From SHLQ01 sp964196045 (GTDB lineage: Bacteria > Actinomycetota > Acidimicrobiia > Acidimicrobiales > SHLQ01), in the NCBI GenBank assembly GCA_964196045.1, contig CAXMRH010000053.1, positions 1 to 6,908 of the forward strand: a stretch of 6,908 nt of DNA, written 5' to 3'. The translations under genes were made by a program, and so were the position numbers. Positions 1-6,186 of the stretch are shown here, piece after piece. Positions within the stretch are counted from its first letter, which is position 1. Each line of letters begins with the position of its first letter. Under the pieces are notes generated by a model. That model saw only the letters and a program-made list of their open reading frames with translations. It did no database searches and was not told the DNA's origin.

Positions 1-1147
1 CCCGTTCGTCGACATCGAAGTGGCCAACGTGCAGATCGAGTCGAGGCTCGGTGCTGTCGGGGTCATGCACACCGAGCCGCACGTAGGTGCCGGGGAGTTC
101 GCGTGTGTACCAGGCGAAGTCGTCGCCTCCCCAGCTCTGGACCGCCTCGGTCACAGGGCCCAATCCGAACTCGCTCGTCACCGCAGAACGCACCACCTGG
201 GTTACGGCTGGGTCGTTGACCACTGGAGGTGCGCCATGTACGTAGTCAAGTGAGAACTCGGCTCCTGATTCCGCGAGCACATCAGCCAGCGCGCGTTCGA
301 AGAATCGCTCGGCCTTCTCCCACACCTCGACCGACGGGGTTCGGATGGAGGCCTTGAGCTCGCTGTGGGTCGGTATGACGTTTGCCGCGTCGCCAGCGCG
401 GATCGAACCGAAGACGATCTTGATGTCAGACGGATCGGCGAGCATCGCAGCGACTCGACGTGGAAGTTCGTGCACGAGTCGTGCGGCGACAACGACCATG
501 TCGACGGTGAGCTCGGGCCTCGCCGTGTGGCCGCCCGGACCGATCAACGTGATCGTGGCCATGTCTGCCGCCGAGGTGATTGCCCCCACCCGAAGCCCGA
601 TCTGGCCAACGTCGTACTGCGGAGCGCAGTGTAATCCGACGATCGCGTCGACTCCATCGAGCCCGCCGTCCGCTATCACATCGAGCGCCCCGCCGGGCAC
701 CCGTTCCTCGGCGGGCTGGAAGATGAACCGCAGCCTGCCCGGGAGGAGTTCGCGATGGTGAGCAAAGTACAGCGCGGTCCCGAGCATGACGGTCGTGTGC
801 ACGTCGTGGCCACACGCATGAGACACACCAGGCACCTGACTGCGGTAGTGGACATCCTTCTCATCGCTCATGGCGAGGGCATCGAGGTCTGCCCGAAGAG
901 CGAGTCTGGGTCCTCTCACTCCCTCGGGGTCGATGTCGCACAACAGCCCAGTTCCCGACTCGAGGCCTCGCGTTGCAAGCCCCGCAACCTCGAGTCGTTC
1001 CGACACGAGCTCAGAGGTCGCGTACTCCTGGCCGCTCAGTTCAGGGTGGGCGTGCAAGTTGCGTCGAAAAGCGATGAGACCCTCGCCATGGGCGGCGAGC
1101 CAGGCATCTATTGACCGGGTGTATTCGGTCACTGATTCGGCCGTCAT
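1..1147 (-). CDS. M20D family metallo-amidohydrolase (hippurate/N-acyl-amino-acid hydrolase type), C-terminus cut by window edge
   Basis: Predicted cytoplasmic zinc- or manganese-dependent hydrolase that releases amino acids from N-acyl or amide conjugates. I translated 382 residues, open to the window edge. Family motifs appear in order: HAHPELSG (33-39 region), ALRADLDAL (83-91), ACGHD (111-115), FQPAEER (143-149), GLHCAP (171-176), GPGGHTA (203-209, lid/dimerisation domain), WGGDDFAWY (339-347) and LHVGHFDVDE (372-381). By family precedent the metal ligands would be Cys112, His114, Glu148, His173 and His373, with Glu147 as catalytic base; all are present. Related proteins run about 390-440 residues, so probably only a short tail is missing. 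The ATG at 1147 overlaps the ligase stop as ATGA, with a weak AAAGG four bases upstream, suggesting translational coupling. No signal peptide is visible. The motif wording resembles actinobacterial AmiA/AmiB-type enzymes. The family call is firm; the substrate is unknown. Confidence 0.93.
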   Translation of the reverse strand, partial: MTAESVTEYTRSIDAWLAAHGEGLIAFRRNLHAHPELSGQEYATSELVSERLEVAGLATRGLESGTGLLCDIDPEGVRGPRLALRADLDALAMSDEKDVHYRSQVPGVSHACGHDVHTTVMLGTALYFAHHRELLPGRLRFIFQPAEERVPGGALDVIADGGLDGVDAIVGLHCAPQYDVGQIGLRVGAITSAADMATITLIGPGGHTARPELTVDMVVVAARLVHELPRRVAAMLADPSDIKIVFGSIRAGDAANVIPTHSELKASIRTPSVEVWEKAERFFERALADVLAESGAEFSLDYVHGAPPVVNDPAVTQVVRSAVTSEFGLGPVTEAVQSWGGDDFAWYTRELPGTYVRLGVHDPDSTEPRLDLHVGHFDVDER

Positions 1148-2295
1148 GGAGCCTTTGGCTGGTCTGCGGCGAGTTCATCGGCGAGGTGATTGACCACGTC
1201 GAGAAGCGTCCCCCCACTTTCGACGAGCCGCCGTTGACGCGTTGTTCCGGATCCGGTCTCGAGAATCTCCAGCACTCGTCCGAGTTCGTGTTCGTTGCCT
1301 AGCATTCTCGCGGTCGGCATCAATTCGACCACGAGCTCGCTGAGAAGTTCGCGGATAGGGCGGCGTTCCGTGGTGCCGTCGGGTCCTTCGACGATTAGCG
1401 TTCCCTCGATGCCGTAGCGGCCGGCAAGCCACCGATTCTCGCTCACGGTCCACTCGCGTGGCGGAGGTGGCAGCGTGCCATCCTCGATGCGTTGCATGCA
1501 CCACGCCACGAGCGTCTGTGCGAGGCCTCCGAGCGCCGTCGCTTCTGCGATCGTCGGCGTGGCATCGCACATCCTCAGCTCGATCGTGCCGAACTCGGGA
1601 TGGGGCCTGATGTCCCACCAGACCTCTCTGATGGACGTGATGCACTCAGCATCGAGCAGCGTCGACATGAAGGCCTCGAAATCGACCCAGTCGTGGAGTT
1701 GGGGAGGCAGCCCGGCCGTGGGCAGCGATTCGAAAACCTTGGATCGCGCCGACGCCAGACCCGAGTCTTCTCCCTCGAAGAACGGGCTCGACGACGACAG
1801 GGCGAGAAACAACGGCAGATGTCGCTTCAATTCGTTGATGATGACGATCGCCAGCTCACCGTCGGGAACGCCGACGTGCACGTGCATCCCACAGATGAGC
1901 AGCCTGCGAGCGGGCCACTGCATCGCCTCGATGAGGTCGTGGTAGCGCTGCTCGGGGCTGATGTCCTGCTCTCGCGCGATGGCGAAGGGATGTGTCCCCG
2001 AGCTGATGAGCGTGAGTCCGCGTTCGACGGCGAGTGCACGCACTTCGCCCAACGTCGCGAGCAGGTCGGCGCGGGCTTCACCTGCGTTCTCACACACGTC
2101 GGTGATGATCTCGATGATGCACTGGAAGAGCTCGTGCTTAACCTTTGGATGTTCGCCGCCCGGATGCGTCGCACCGAGCTCGGCGATCAGCTCATTGGCG
2201 GCTGAGACAAGCTCGCCGGACTTCTCGTCGACCAGGTACAGCTCGACTTCAATTCCGACGGTTGGGCGTTCGTTTCTCGTGAACTCGATTTGCAC
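1144..2295 (-). CDS. YbdK/GCS2-type carboxylate-amine ligase (glutamate-cysteine ligase family 2)
   Basis: A 383-residue soluble protein of the GCS2 family, whose members join a carboxylate (classically the glutamate gamma-carboxyl) to an amine using ATP. Visible motifs are GIEVELYLVD (14-23, N-terminal acidic nucleotide/metal site), KHELFQCIIEIITDVC (53-68), SSGTHPFA (98-105), CGMHVHVGVPD (135-145, the His-x-His signature), SSSSPFFEGEDSGLASAR (167-184), WWDIRPHPEFGTIELR (226-241) and ENRWLAGRYGIEG (286-298). Length and motif order match the YbdK-like branch. The start is GTG at 2295-2293: an in-frame TGA lies two codons upstream, a GGGTGAT ribosome site lies 2 bases upstream, and no other early start exists. 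Its stop overlaps the start of the M20D hydrolase by four bases, so the two are very likely one transcript. Homologues are often named glutamate-cysteine ligase, but YbdK itself has only weak activity of that kind, so the substrate is open; an EgtA-like role is possible but unsupported by neighbours. Confidence 0.92.
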   Translation of the reverse strand: MQIEFTRNERPTVGIEVELYLVDEKSGELVSAANELIAELGATHPGGEHPKVKHELFQCIIEIITDVCENAGEARADLLATLGEVRALAVERGLTLISSGTHPFAIAREQDISPEQRYHDLIEAMQWPARRLLICGMHVHVGVPDGELAIVIINELKRHLPLFLALSSSSPFFEGEDSGLASARSKVFESLPTAGLPPQLHDWVDFEAFMSTLLDAECITSIREVWWDIRPHPEFGTIELRMCDATPTIAEATALGGLAQTLVAWCMQRIEDGTLPPPPREWTVSENRWLAGRYGIEGTLIVEGPDGTTERRPIRELLSELVVELMPTARMLGNEHELGRVLEILETGSGTTRQRRLVESGGTLLDVVNHLADELAADQPKAP

Positions 2296-2297
2296 GT

Positions 2298-2304
2298 ATC
2301 ACCC
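2298..2304 (-). promoter_or_regulatory. Ribosome binding site of the GCS2 ligase
   Basis: The minus strand reads GGGTGAT two bases before the GTG start. It can pair with the distal part of the anti-Shine-Dalgarno sequence (the GGTGAT portion of the extended consensus). The TGA inside it is in frame with the coding region and closes the frame upstream, which fixes the GTG as the start. Confidence 0.55.
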
Positions 2305-2305
2305 A

Positions 2306-2320
2306 ACTTTCTCCGAAAGT
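2306..2320 (-). promoter_or_regulatory. Small hairpin just upstream of the GCS2 ribosome site
   Basis: ACTTTC and GAAAGT form a perfect 6-bp stem around a 3-base loop, ending one base beyond the ribosome site. A GGAG string lies in the loop and 3' arm. It could modulate translation initiation of the ligase-hydrolase pair, but a 6-bp stem of this composition can also arise by chance. Confidence 0.3.
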
Positions 2321-2427
2321 CTCGCGCATCCGCGCAGCCACTACCGAGGCCGAAGGTCCCGTTCTTCGACTGGCGCGCCCGCGCACGAACGTCGCTGGTC
2401 CAAGCCTTGAAGAGCGAGCGGGGGCGG

Positions 2428-2446
2428 TCGGGGCGTCAGCCCTCGA
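2428..2446 (-). repeat. 7-bp bulged hairpin in the aapP-ligase spacer
   Basis: TCG and GGGC pair with GCCC and CGA, with one bulged base and a 4-base loop. It is followed on the minus strand by C-rich DNA, not a T-tract, so it is not a standard terminator. Confidence 0.25.
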
Positions 2447-2489
2447 CGTTGCGAAGCTGGAGCACGTGAGCGAGCCCCACAGGGACGAA

Positions 2490-2523
2490 GGGGCGGGACG
2501 CCGCCTCCGGCGCAGCCGCCGAG
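2490..2523. repeat. Overlapping GC-rich short hairpins
   Basis: Two mutually exclusive short stems are visible: GGCGG/CCGCC (2492-2496 with 2501-2505) and CTC-CGGC/GCCG-GAG (2505-2511 with 2515-2523, with a 2-base bulge and a 3-base loop). Together with the hairpin at 2530-2543 they give a structured 3' region after aapP. GC-rich sequence makes such pairings fairly likely by chance. Confidence 0.25.
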
Positions 2524-2529
2524 CATCGA

Positions 2530-2543
2530 GGCCCGCCAGGGCC
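2530..2543 (-). terminator. Possible weak terminator hairpin after aapP
   Basis: GGCCC and GGGCC form a 5-bp all-GC stem with a 4-base loop, beginning about 20 bases after the aapP stop in the direction of transcription. No T-tract follows on the minus strand, so it does not meet the usual intrinsic terminator pattern. It may be part of a Rho-dependent or merely 3'-stabilising region. Confidence 0.25.
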
Positions 2544-2562
2544 GGATTGCGACCGCGGGAAG

Positions 2563-3348
2563 TTAGAGGATTTGGGAGAGGAAGAGCTTCGTGCGTTCCT
2601 CTTGTGGGTTCGTGAAGAAGTGCTCGGGAGTGCCCACTTCGACGATCTCGCCGTCGGCCATGAACACCACTCGGTCGGCTACTTCGCGTGCGAAGCCCAT
2701 CTCATGGGTCACGCAGATCATGGTCATACCCTCCTCGGCGAGGTCCTTCATCGTATCGAGGACCTCCTTGATCATCTCGGGGTCAAGAGCTGACGTGGGC
2801 TCATCAAACAAGATCACCTTTGGCTTCATGGCCAACGACCGTGCAATTGCGACACGCTGCTGCTGGCCACCAGACATCTGGCCAGGAAACTTGTGCGCCT
2901 GGTCGGGGATCTTGACCCGCTCGAGCAGCTCCATTGCAGTTGCTTCGGCCTCAGCTTTGGGGATGTTGCGAACGTTCCGCGGCGCAAGAGTGATGTTCTC
3001 GAGAACAGTGAGGTGGGGGAACAGGTTGAAGCTCTGAAAGACCATGCCGGTCTCTCGACGAATGTTCTGGATGGCACGGATGTCATCGGAGAGCTCGACC
3101 CCGTCGACTACGATGCTGCCACGGTCGTGACGCTCGAGCCGGTTGATACATCGGATGAGCGTCGACTTGCCGGAACCAGACGGTCCAATGACGACGACCA
3201 CTTCTTGCTCGCCGACCTTCATGTTGATGTTCGTCAACGCCTGGAAGTCCCCAAAGAACTTGTCCATGTTCGTCACGTCGATCATGACGTCGCCGGTGCC
3301 ACCAACTTGTGTGGCGTCTGCATTGATCGTTGTCATGTCGTCGCTCAT
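2563..3348 (-). CDS. aapP: General L-amino-acid ABC transporter, ATP-binding subunit AapP
   Basis: A 261-residue cytoplasmic ATPase that powers amino-acid import through the AapQ/AapM channel. It carries the full ABC signature set: Walker A GPSGSGKST (55-63), Q-loop Gln105 in VFQSFNLF, signature motif MSGGQQQRVAIAR (158-170), Walker B ILFDE (179-183), D-loop SALD (186-189) and the switch His215 in CVTHEMGFA. The signature has Met at its first position, where Leu is usual. The wording is typical of polar amino-acid transport ATPases (GlnQ/AapP/BztD group). About 22 residues precede the ABC domain (MIDVTNMDKFFG), a slightly extended N-terminus. The ATG at 3348 overlaps the aapM stop as ATGA and has GGGAG 10 bases upstream; Met5 is an alternative start. 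It is the last gene of the operon and ends with TAA. Identification as AapP instead of GlnQ rests mainly on the neighbouring aap-type permeases. Confidence 0.95.
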   Translation of the reverse strand: MSDDMTTINADATQVGGTGDVMIDVTNMDKFFGDFQALTNINMKVGEQEVVVVIGPSGSGKSTLIRCINRLERHDRGSIVVDGVELSDDIRAIQNIRRETGMVFQSFNLFPHLTVLENITLAPRNVRNIPKAEAEATAMELLERVKIPDQAHKFPGQMSGGQQQRVAIARSLAMKPKVILFDEPTSALDPEMIKEVLDTMKDLAEEGMTMICVTHEMGFAREVADRVVFMADGEIVEVGTPEHFFTNPQEERTKLFLSQIL

Positions 3349-4784
3349 CGCGTTCCAACTCCCAGCTTGACTTCGAGCCTGCGGCTCTCTTTGGACAATG
3401 TGTAGGCAAAGGCCCAGTAGCCAATTGCCACGAATAGATACGTCACGCCAGCGAGGCCTTTGCCGACGAAATCGGGTTGTGCATTCGACGTGTCGGAGAC
3501 TCGCAGGAACTCGAGAATCCCGATGATCGAGAGCAGCGAGGTGTCCTTGAACAAGGCGATGAACTGACCAACCATGGCCGGGATCACGGCGCGTAGCGCT
3601 TGGGGCAGGACGATCAGTCTCTGCACGCTCGCCGCAGACATGCCCGAGGCTTGCGCAGCTTCTGTCTGACCCTTGGGTACAGCTTGCAGCCCACCTCGCA
3701 CGATCTCGGCAATGTACGCCGAGCTGAACGCGGTGATCACGACGATCGCTAGCGTGAGATCGGCCGGTCGGTCGAAGTCGACAGGAAGGAACAGCGGCAA
3801 TAGCAGACCCGAGGCGAGAAGCAACGTGATCAGCGGGACGCCGCGTACGAACTCGATGAAGATAACCGAGGCGGTCTTCAAGACCGTCAGGTCTGATCGG
3901 CGGCCAAGCGCCAACAAGATGCCAAACGGTAGCCCGAGCGTGATACCGACCACCGTGGTGAACAAAGTGATGTGCAGCCCGCCCCAGTCTTCCCAGCCGA
4001 AGCCGTCGAGCGGAATCACAAGTTGGACCAGGTATACGACTACAGCCATTCCCAAGGCTGGCCCCACCCGCATGACGAGACCCGCCGCGCCAGCCGGAAG
4101 ATCGCGCCGGCCCAATTCACCCAAGGCCCAAACAAAGGCGATCAACCCGAGGACGAGCCCTCCGAGGGGCGAGGTTCCAGCAAGTATGAGCGTCGAGATG
4201 ACGAGCAACGTGGCGCCGATATAGCCAGCGTCACGCTGCAGCACTCCGGGCAGCCGCCAGCCGAGTTCTCGCATCGCAACGACAAGACCGAATGCTGCCG
4301 CAAGCCCGATGAAGGGCAACGCTGTTCGGGCAAAACTCACGAAGAACACCGTCACGGCGATGATCGCCCAGAATCGCCTGACAAGGCTCTTCACCGACTC
4401 TTTCTCGGCAGGGAGGTCCTGACTCACGGCGGTCTCATAACTCGACCGTGCCAAGGCACCCGAGGTGAGCCCCAATGCAGCCATGAGGACGTACCCGGAG
4501 GCCCAGGGTCGCCAGAGCTCGTCTCGTGGGAACTGGCCGATCATGAACGACCGGAGATTTGCTCGCACGATCGCGAAGTCCTTGTCCACGATCCATCGAA
4601 ACGCAAGGATGGCCGCCACGAGGAAAATCGCGAGCACGATAAGGCTAACGATGCTGTTCCCGGTTGTAGAGAACAGATTCTTCTTCAGCCACTCGCGCGG
4701 CGGAAGTTTCTGGCTAGGTGCCTGATTGGCCTCGTTGATCGCGACCGCAATGGCGTCGTCGGCTGGAAGGGTCACTGACTCCAT
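3345..4784 (-). CDS. aapM: General L-amino-acid ABC transporter, permease AapM
   Basis: A 479-residue inner-membrane permease that pairs with AapQ. The N-terminus has the AapM-type PREWLKKNLFST stretch (29-40) before the first membrane segment (about 43-62), then QFPRDELWRPW (84-94). The C-terminal half is a typical amino-acid permease domain: GGLHITLFTTVVGITLGLPFGILLALG (268-294), FIEFVRGVPLITLLL (309-323), AYIAEIVRGGLQAVPKGQ (356-373) and the ATPase-contacting EAA loop (Glu375-Ala-Ala, Gly381, LP at 393-394), followed by FKDTSLLSIIG (412-422). Between residues 98 and 255 there are several hydrophobic stretches (about 98-110, 139-170, 188-222, 235-257). This makes it clearly longer than the roughly 380-residue rhizobial AapM I recall. 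The ATG at 4784 lies 3 bases after the aapQ stop with GGGGAGG 6 bases upstream, a strong start. The call is confident from domain wording and gene order. Confidence 0.94.
   Translation of the reverse strand: MESVTLPADDAIAVAINEANQAPSQKLPPREWLKKNLFSTTGNSIVSLIVLAIFLVAAILAFRWIVDKDFAIVRANLRSFMIGQFPRDELWRPWASGYVLMAALGLTSGALARSSYETAVSQDLPAEKESVKSLVRRFWAIIAVTVFFVSFARTALPFIGLAAAFGLVVAMRELGWRLPGVLQRDAGYIGATLLVISTLILAGTSPLGGLVLGLIAFVWALGELGRRDLPAGAAGLVMRVGPALGMAVVVYLVQLVIPLDGFGWEDWGGLHITLFTTVVGITLGLPFGILLALGRRSDLTVLKTASVIFIEFVRGVPLITLLLASGLLLPLFLPVDFDRPADLTLAIVVITAFSSAYIAEIVRGGLQAVPKGQTEAAQASGMSAASVQRLIVLPQALRAVIPAMVGQFIALFKDTSLLSIIGILEFLRVSDTSNAQPDFVGKGLAGVTYLFVAIGYWAFAYTLSKESRRLEVKLGVGTR
3359..3363 (-). 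promoter_or_regulatory. Ribosome binding site of aapP
   Basis: GGGAG on the minus strand lies 10 bases before the ATG at 3348, inside the 3' end of aapM. It supports that start over Met5, although the spacing is a little long and coupling through the ATGA overlap may matter more. Confidence 0.45.
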
Positions 4785-4787
4785 GAT

Positions 4788-6065
4788 CTACCTCCCCACA
4801 ATCTGTAGTCGTCGGTTTACAAGGTTTCCGACTGCCGACAGGATCAGCGACAGTGTGAGATAGAGCAAGGCGAGCACCAAGATCAGTTGAGGAGCGGGCT
4901 GGGACTGCCCGAAGAGATTGGTCACGACGCTCGTCGACTCAGTGAAGCCAATGGCGATGGCGAGCGAGCTGTTTTTTGTGAAGTTCAAGAACTGGCTGAT
5001 GAGCGGCGGGAACGCCACACGCATGGCCTGGGGCAAAATAACGAAACGGTAGCGCTGGAGCGTCGAGAGCGCGAGCGCGTTCGCTGCCTCCTCCTGGCCC
5101 TTGTGTACCGCAAGGATGCTGCCGCGCACGATCTCGGCGATGTGGGTGGCGGTGTAGATCACGAGAGCGAAGGTAAGGGCGGCATACGGCATTTGCATAC
5201 GGATGCCGTTGCTGAATACTCGACCCCGATCGTCGAGTTCAGGCTTCGAGGTGGTGATTGGTCCGCCGAGTGCGAAGTAGGCAATAGCGGCAACCGCTAT
5301 GAGGGTGCCGATACCCCACAGCACACGATGGTGCGGCGTTCCGGTGTTGTTGAAGACCGAAGTTCGCCATACTGCAACGCCAATCGCGGCGAGGAGCCCA
5401 GCGAGCAAAAGCCAACGGTAGAGTTCGAAGTTGTCGAGCCCCATCAGCGATGGGAAAGCGAAGCGGTTGTTGCTGAAGATGAACCAGCTGTTCAGCGGCT
5501 TCCATGCTTCCTGGGATCGAGGGAAGCCATTGAGGAACACGGCTCCCCACAAGAACACGATCACGACGAGCGGCGGGATGTTGCGGAAGAACTCCACATA
5601 CCCGGTGGCGATCTTTCGGAGTAGCCAATTCGAGGAGAACCGAGCGACACCGATAAGCGTGCCGAGAATCATGGCGAGGGGGATGCCGACCAGAATGATG
5701 CGGATCGTGTTGAGAAAACCCTCGGTGATGGCGGCGCCGACCGTGTCCCCTGGAGTCAGGGGATTGTCGGCGATGCTGATGTTGCCCGGCTGGTCGAGGA
5801 AGTCGAAGTTCAGCTCCAACCCAATGAGTTCGGTTCGGGCTGTGAAGTTCGACCACAGATACGACAACACGGCCGCAATGGCGATGAGAACTGCAATCTG
5901 AGCGGCGATGCCGATTGCGCCAACGTCGCGCCACAGCACAGCGCTGTCGTCTCGCGAAGCCCTCGTTCGGAAGAGTTGCACGATGTCGTAGGCAAGCTTT
6001 CCGACGACGTACACGACGACGAGCACCAGAAACAGCGCCAATACCCCGAGCAAGAATTGGATCAT
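4788..6065 (-). CDS. aapQ: General L-amino-acid ABC transporter, permease AapQ
   Basis: Inner-membrane permease, 425 residues from the ATG at 6065. The sequence shows the AapQ-type periplasmic segment LNFDFLDQPGNISI (85-98), then TVGAAITEGFLNTIRIILVGIPLAMILGTLIGVARFS (108-144) and VEFFRNIPPLVVIVFLWG (157-174). The second half of the permease domain has PYAALTFALVIYTATHIAEIVRGSILAVHKGQEEAA (293-328), LPQAMRVAFPPLISQFLNFTKNSSLAIAIG (344-373) and a last membrane helix near 393-414. In the ATPase-contacting EAA loop (326-328, LP at 344-345) the usual Gly is Ala332. An extra hydrophobic helix opens the protein (about 2-22). A GTG at 6083 would add six residues, but it lies inside a hairpin stem, while the ATG at 6065 has a good ribosome site, so I prefer 6065. 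The gene stops 3 bases before aapM. Confidence 0.94.
   Translation of the reverse strand: MIQFLLGVLALFLVLVVVYVVGKLAYDIVQLFRTRASRDDSAVLWRDVGAIGIAAQIAVLIAIAAVLSYLWSNFTARTELIGLELNFDFLDQPGNISIADNPLTPGDTVGAAITEGFLNTIRIILVGIPLAMILGTLIGVARFSSNWLLRKIATGYVEFFRNIPPLVVIVFLWGAVFLNGFPRSQEAWKPLNSWFIFSNNRFAFPSLMGLDNFELYRWLLLAGLLAAIGVAVWRTSVFNNTGTPHHRVLWGIGTLIAVAAIAYFALGGPITTSKPELDDRGRVFSNGIRMQMPYAALTFALVIYTATHIAEIVRGSILAVHKGQEEAANALALSTLQRYRFVILPQAMRVAFPPLISQFLNFTKNSSLAIAIGFTESTSVVTNLFGQSQPAPQLILVLALLYLTLSLILSAVGNLVNRRLQIVGR
4791..4797 (-). promoter_or_regulatory. Ribosome binding site of aapM
   Basis: GGGGAGG on the minus strand, 6 bases before the ATG, embedded in the last codons of aapQ. It is the best-matching Shine-Dalgarno in the window and fixes the aapM start. 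Confidence 0.75.
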
Positions 6066-6069
6066 GTGT

Positions 6070-6077
6070 TTCCCCCG
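6070..6077 (-). promoter_or_regulatory. Ribosome binding site that decides the aapQ start
   Basis: CGGGGGAA on the minus strand ends 4 bases before the ATG at 6065. If translation began at the upstream GTG (6083) this purine-rich run would be coding and the GTG would have no comparable site, so the shorter protein is favoured. Confidence 0.6.
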
Positions 6078-6080
6078 AAG

Positions 6081-6110
6081 CACATTTGGTGGTGCGCCAC
6101 AACAAATGTG
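6081..6110 (-). promoter_or_regulatory. Long hairpin abutting the aapQ ribosome site
   Basis: CACATTTG (6081-6088) pairs with CAAATGTG (6103-6110), and inside it GTGG (6089-6092) pairs with CCAC (6097-6100). This gives a 12-bp stem with a 2-base bulge and a 4-base loop. It ends three bases before the ribosome site of aapQ in the transcript. The position suits an element that protects the 5' end of a processed aapQMP message or that tunes aapQ translation. Confidence 0.5.
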
Positions 6111-6124
6111 GTGTCACGAACGTA

Positions 6125-6159
6125 GAAGGGACGGGCTGGCATGTCCAACCCGCCCCTTC
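6125..6159 (-). terminator. 15-bp transcript-strand hairpin between aapJ and aapQ, attenuator or mRNA-stability element
   Basis: Arms 6125-6139 and 6145-6159 pair over 15 positions around a 5-base loop. On the plus strand two positions are A-C mismatches, but in the minus-strand transcript the same positions become G·U pairs, so the RNA stem is unbroken. Only TTCT follows, a poor U-tract, so full termination is doubtful. Partial termination or protection of the aapJ message is plausible and fits the common need for more binding protein than permease. Confidence 0.55.
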
Positions 6160-6186
6160 CTAGTAACGCTTGCGTAACGCTAGGAA
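6157..6186. repeat. Inverted repeat enclosing a tandem 8-bp direct repeat
   Basis: TTCCTAG (6157-6163) and CTAGGAA (6180-6186) are perfect inverted copies. Between and overlapping them GTAACGCT occurs twice (6163-6170 and 6174-6181), 11 bases apart start to start. The left arm shares 6157-6159 with the 15-bp hairpin, so the two structures partly exclude each other. The function is unknown. Confidence 0.45.

Larger units (their letters stand above)
2296..2562. other. Intergenic spacer between aapP and the ligase gene, no supported gene
   Basis: These 267 bases separate the transporter operon from the ligase-hydrolase pair. The only minus-strand open frame of note (2341-2526, 61 codons) reads as Pro/Arg/Gly-rich sequence with no domain character, so I do not call it. 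The stretch is richer in GC than its flanks and holds several short inverted repeats. I could not identify a convincing -35/-10 promoter for the ligase gene, so the sequence does not decide whether that gene is transcribed by read-through from aapP or on its own. Confidence 0.6.

Noticed and set aside
345..761. Plus-strand open frames across the amidohydrolase gene
   Set aside because: Several overlapping frames appear here, but only the minus-strand frame gives the ordered M20D metal-site motifs.
1492..2205. 237-codon plus-strand open frame antisense to the GCS2 ligase
   Set aside because: Arg/Glu-rich shadow without recognisable motifs; the opposite strand carries the complete ligase signature set.
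2372..2379. GGCGCGCC palindrome in the spacer
   Set aside because: An isolated 8-base palindrome made only of G and C is expected by chance in this GC-rich stretch and has no partner site or positional logic.
2341..2526. 61-codon minus-strand open frame in the aapP-ligase spacer
   Set aside because: Pro/Arg/Gly-rich low-complexity product, no convincing ribosome site or family resemblance; long open frames are common in such GC-rich DNA.
3972..4778. 268-codon plus-strand open frame antisense to aapM
   Set aside because: It reads as very hydrophilic His/Arg/Glu/Pro-rich sequence with no domain, the usual complement of hydrophobic membrane-protein codons, and aapM on the other strand is certain.
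4887..5624. 245-codon plus-strand open frame antisense to aapQ
   Set aside because: Same pattern: polar, repetitive charged sequence opposite a clear membrane protein, with no family resemblance.
5239..6117. 292-codon minus-strand open frame in another frame of aapQ
   Set aside because: It overlaps aapQ almost fully in a shifted frame, is Arg/His-rich without motifs, and runs through the intergenic hairpins.
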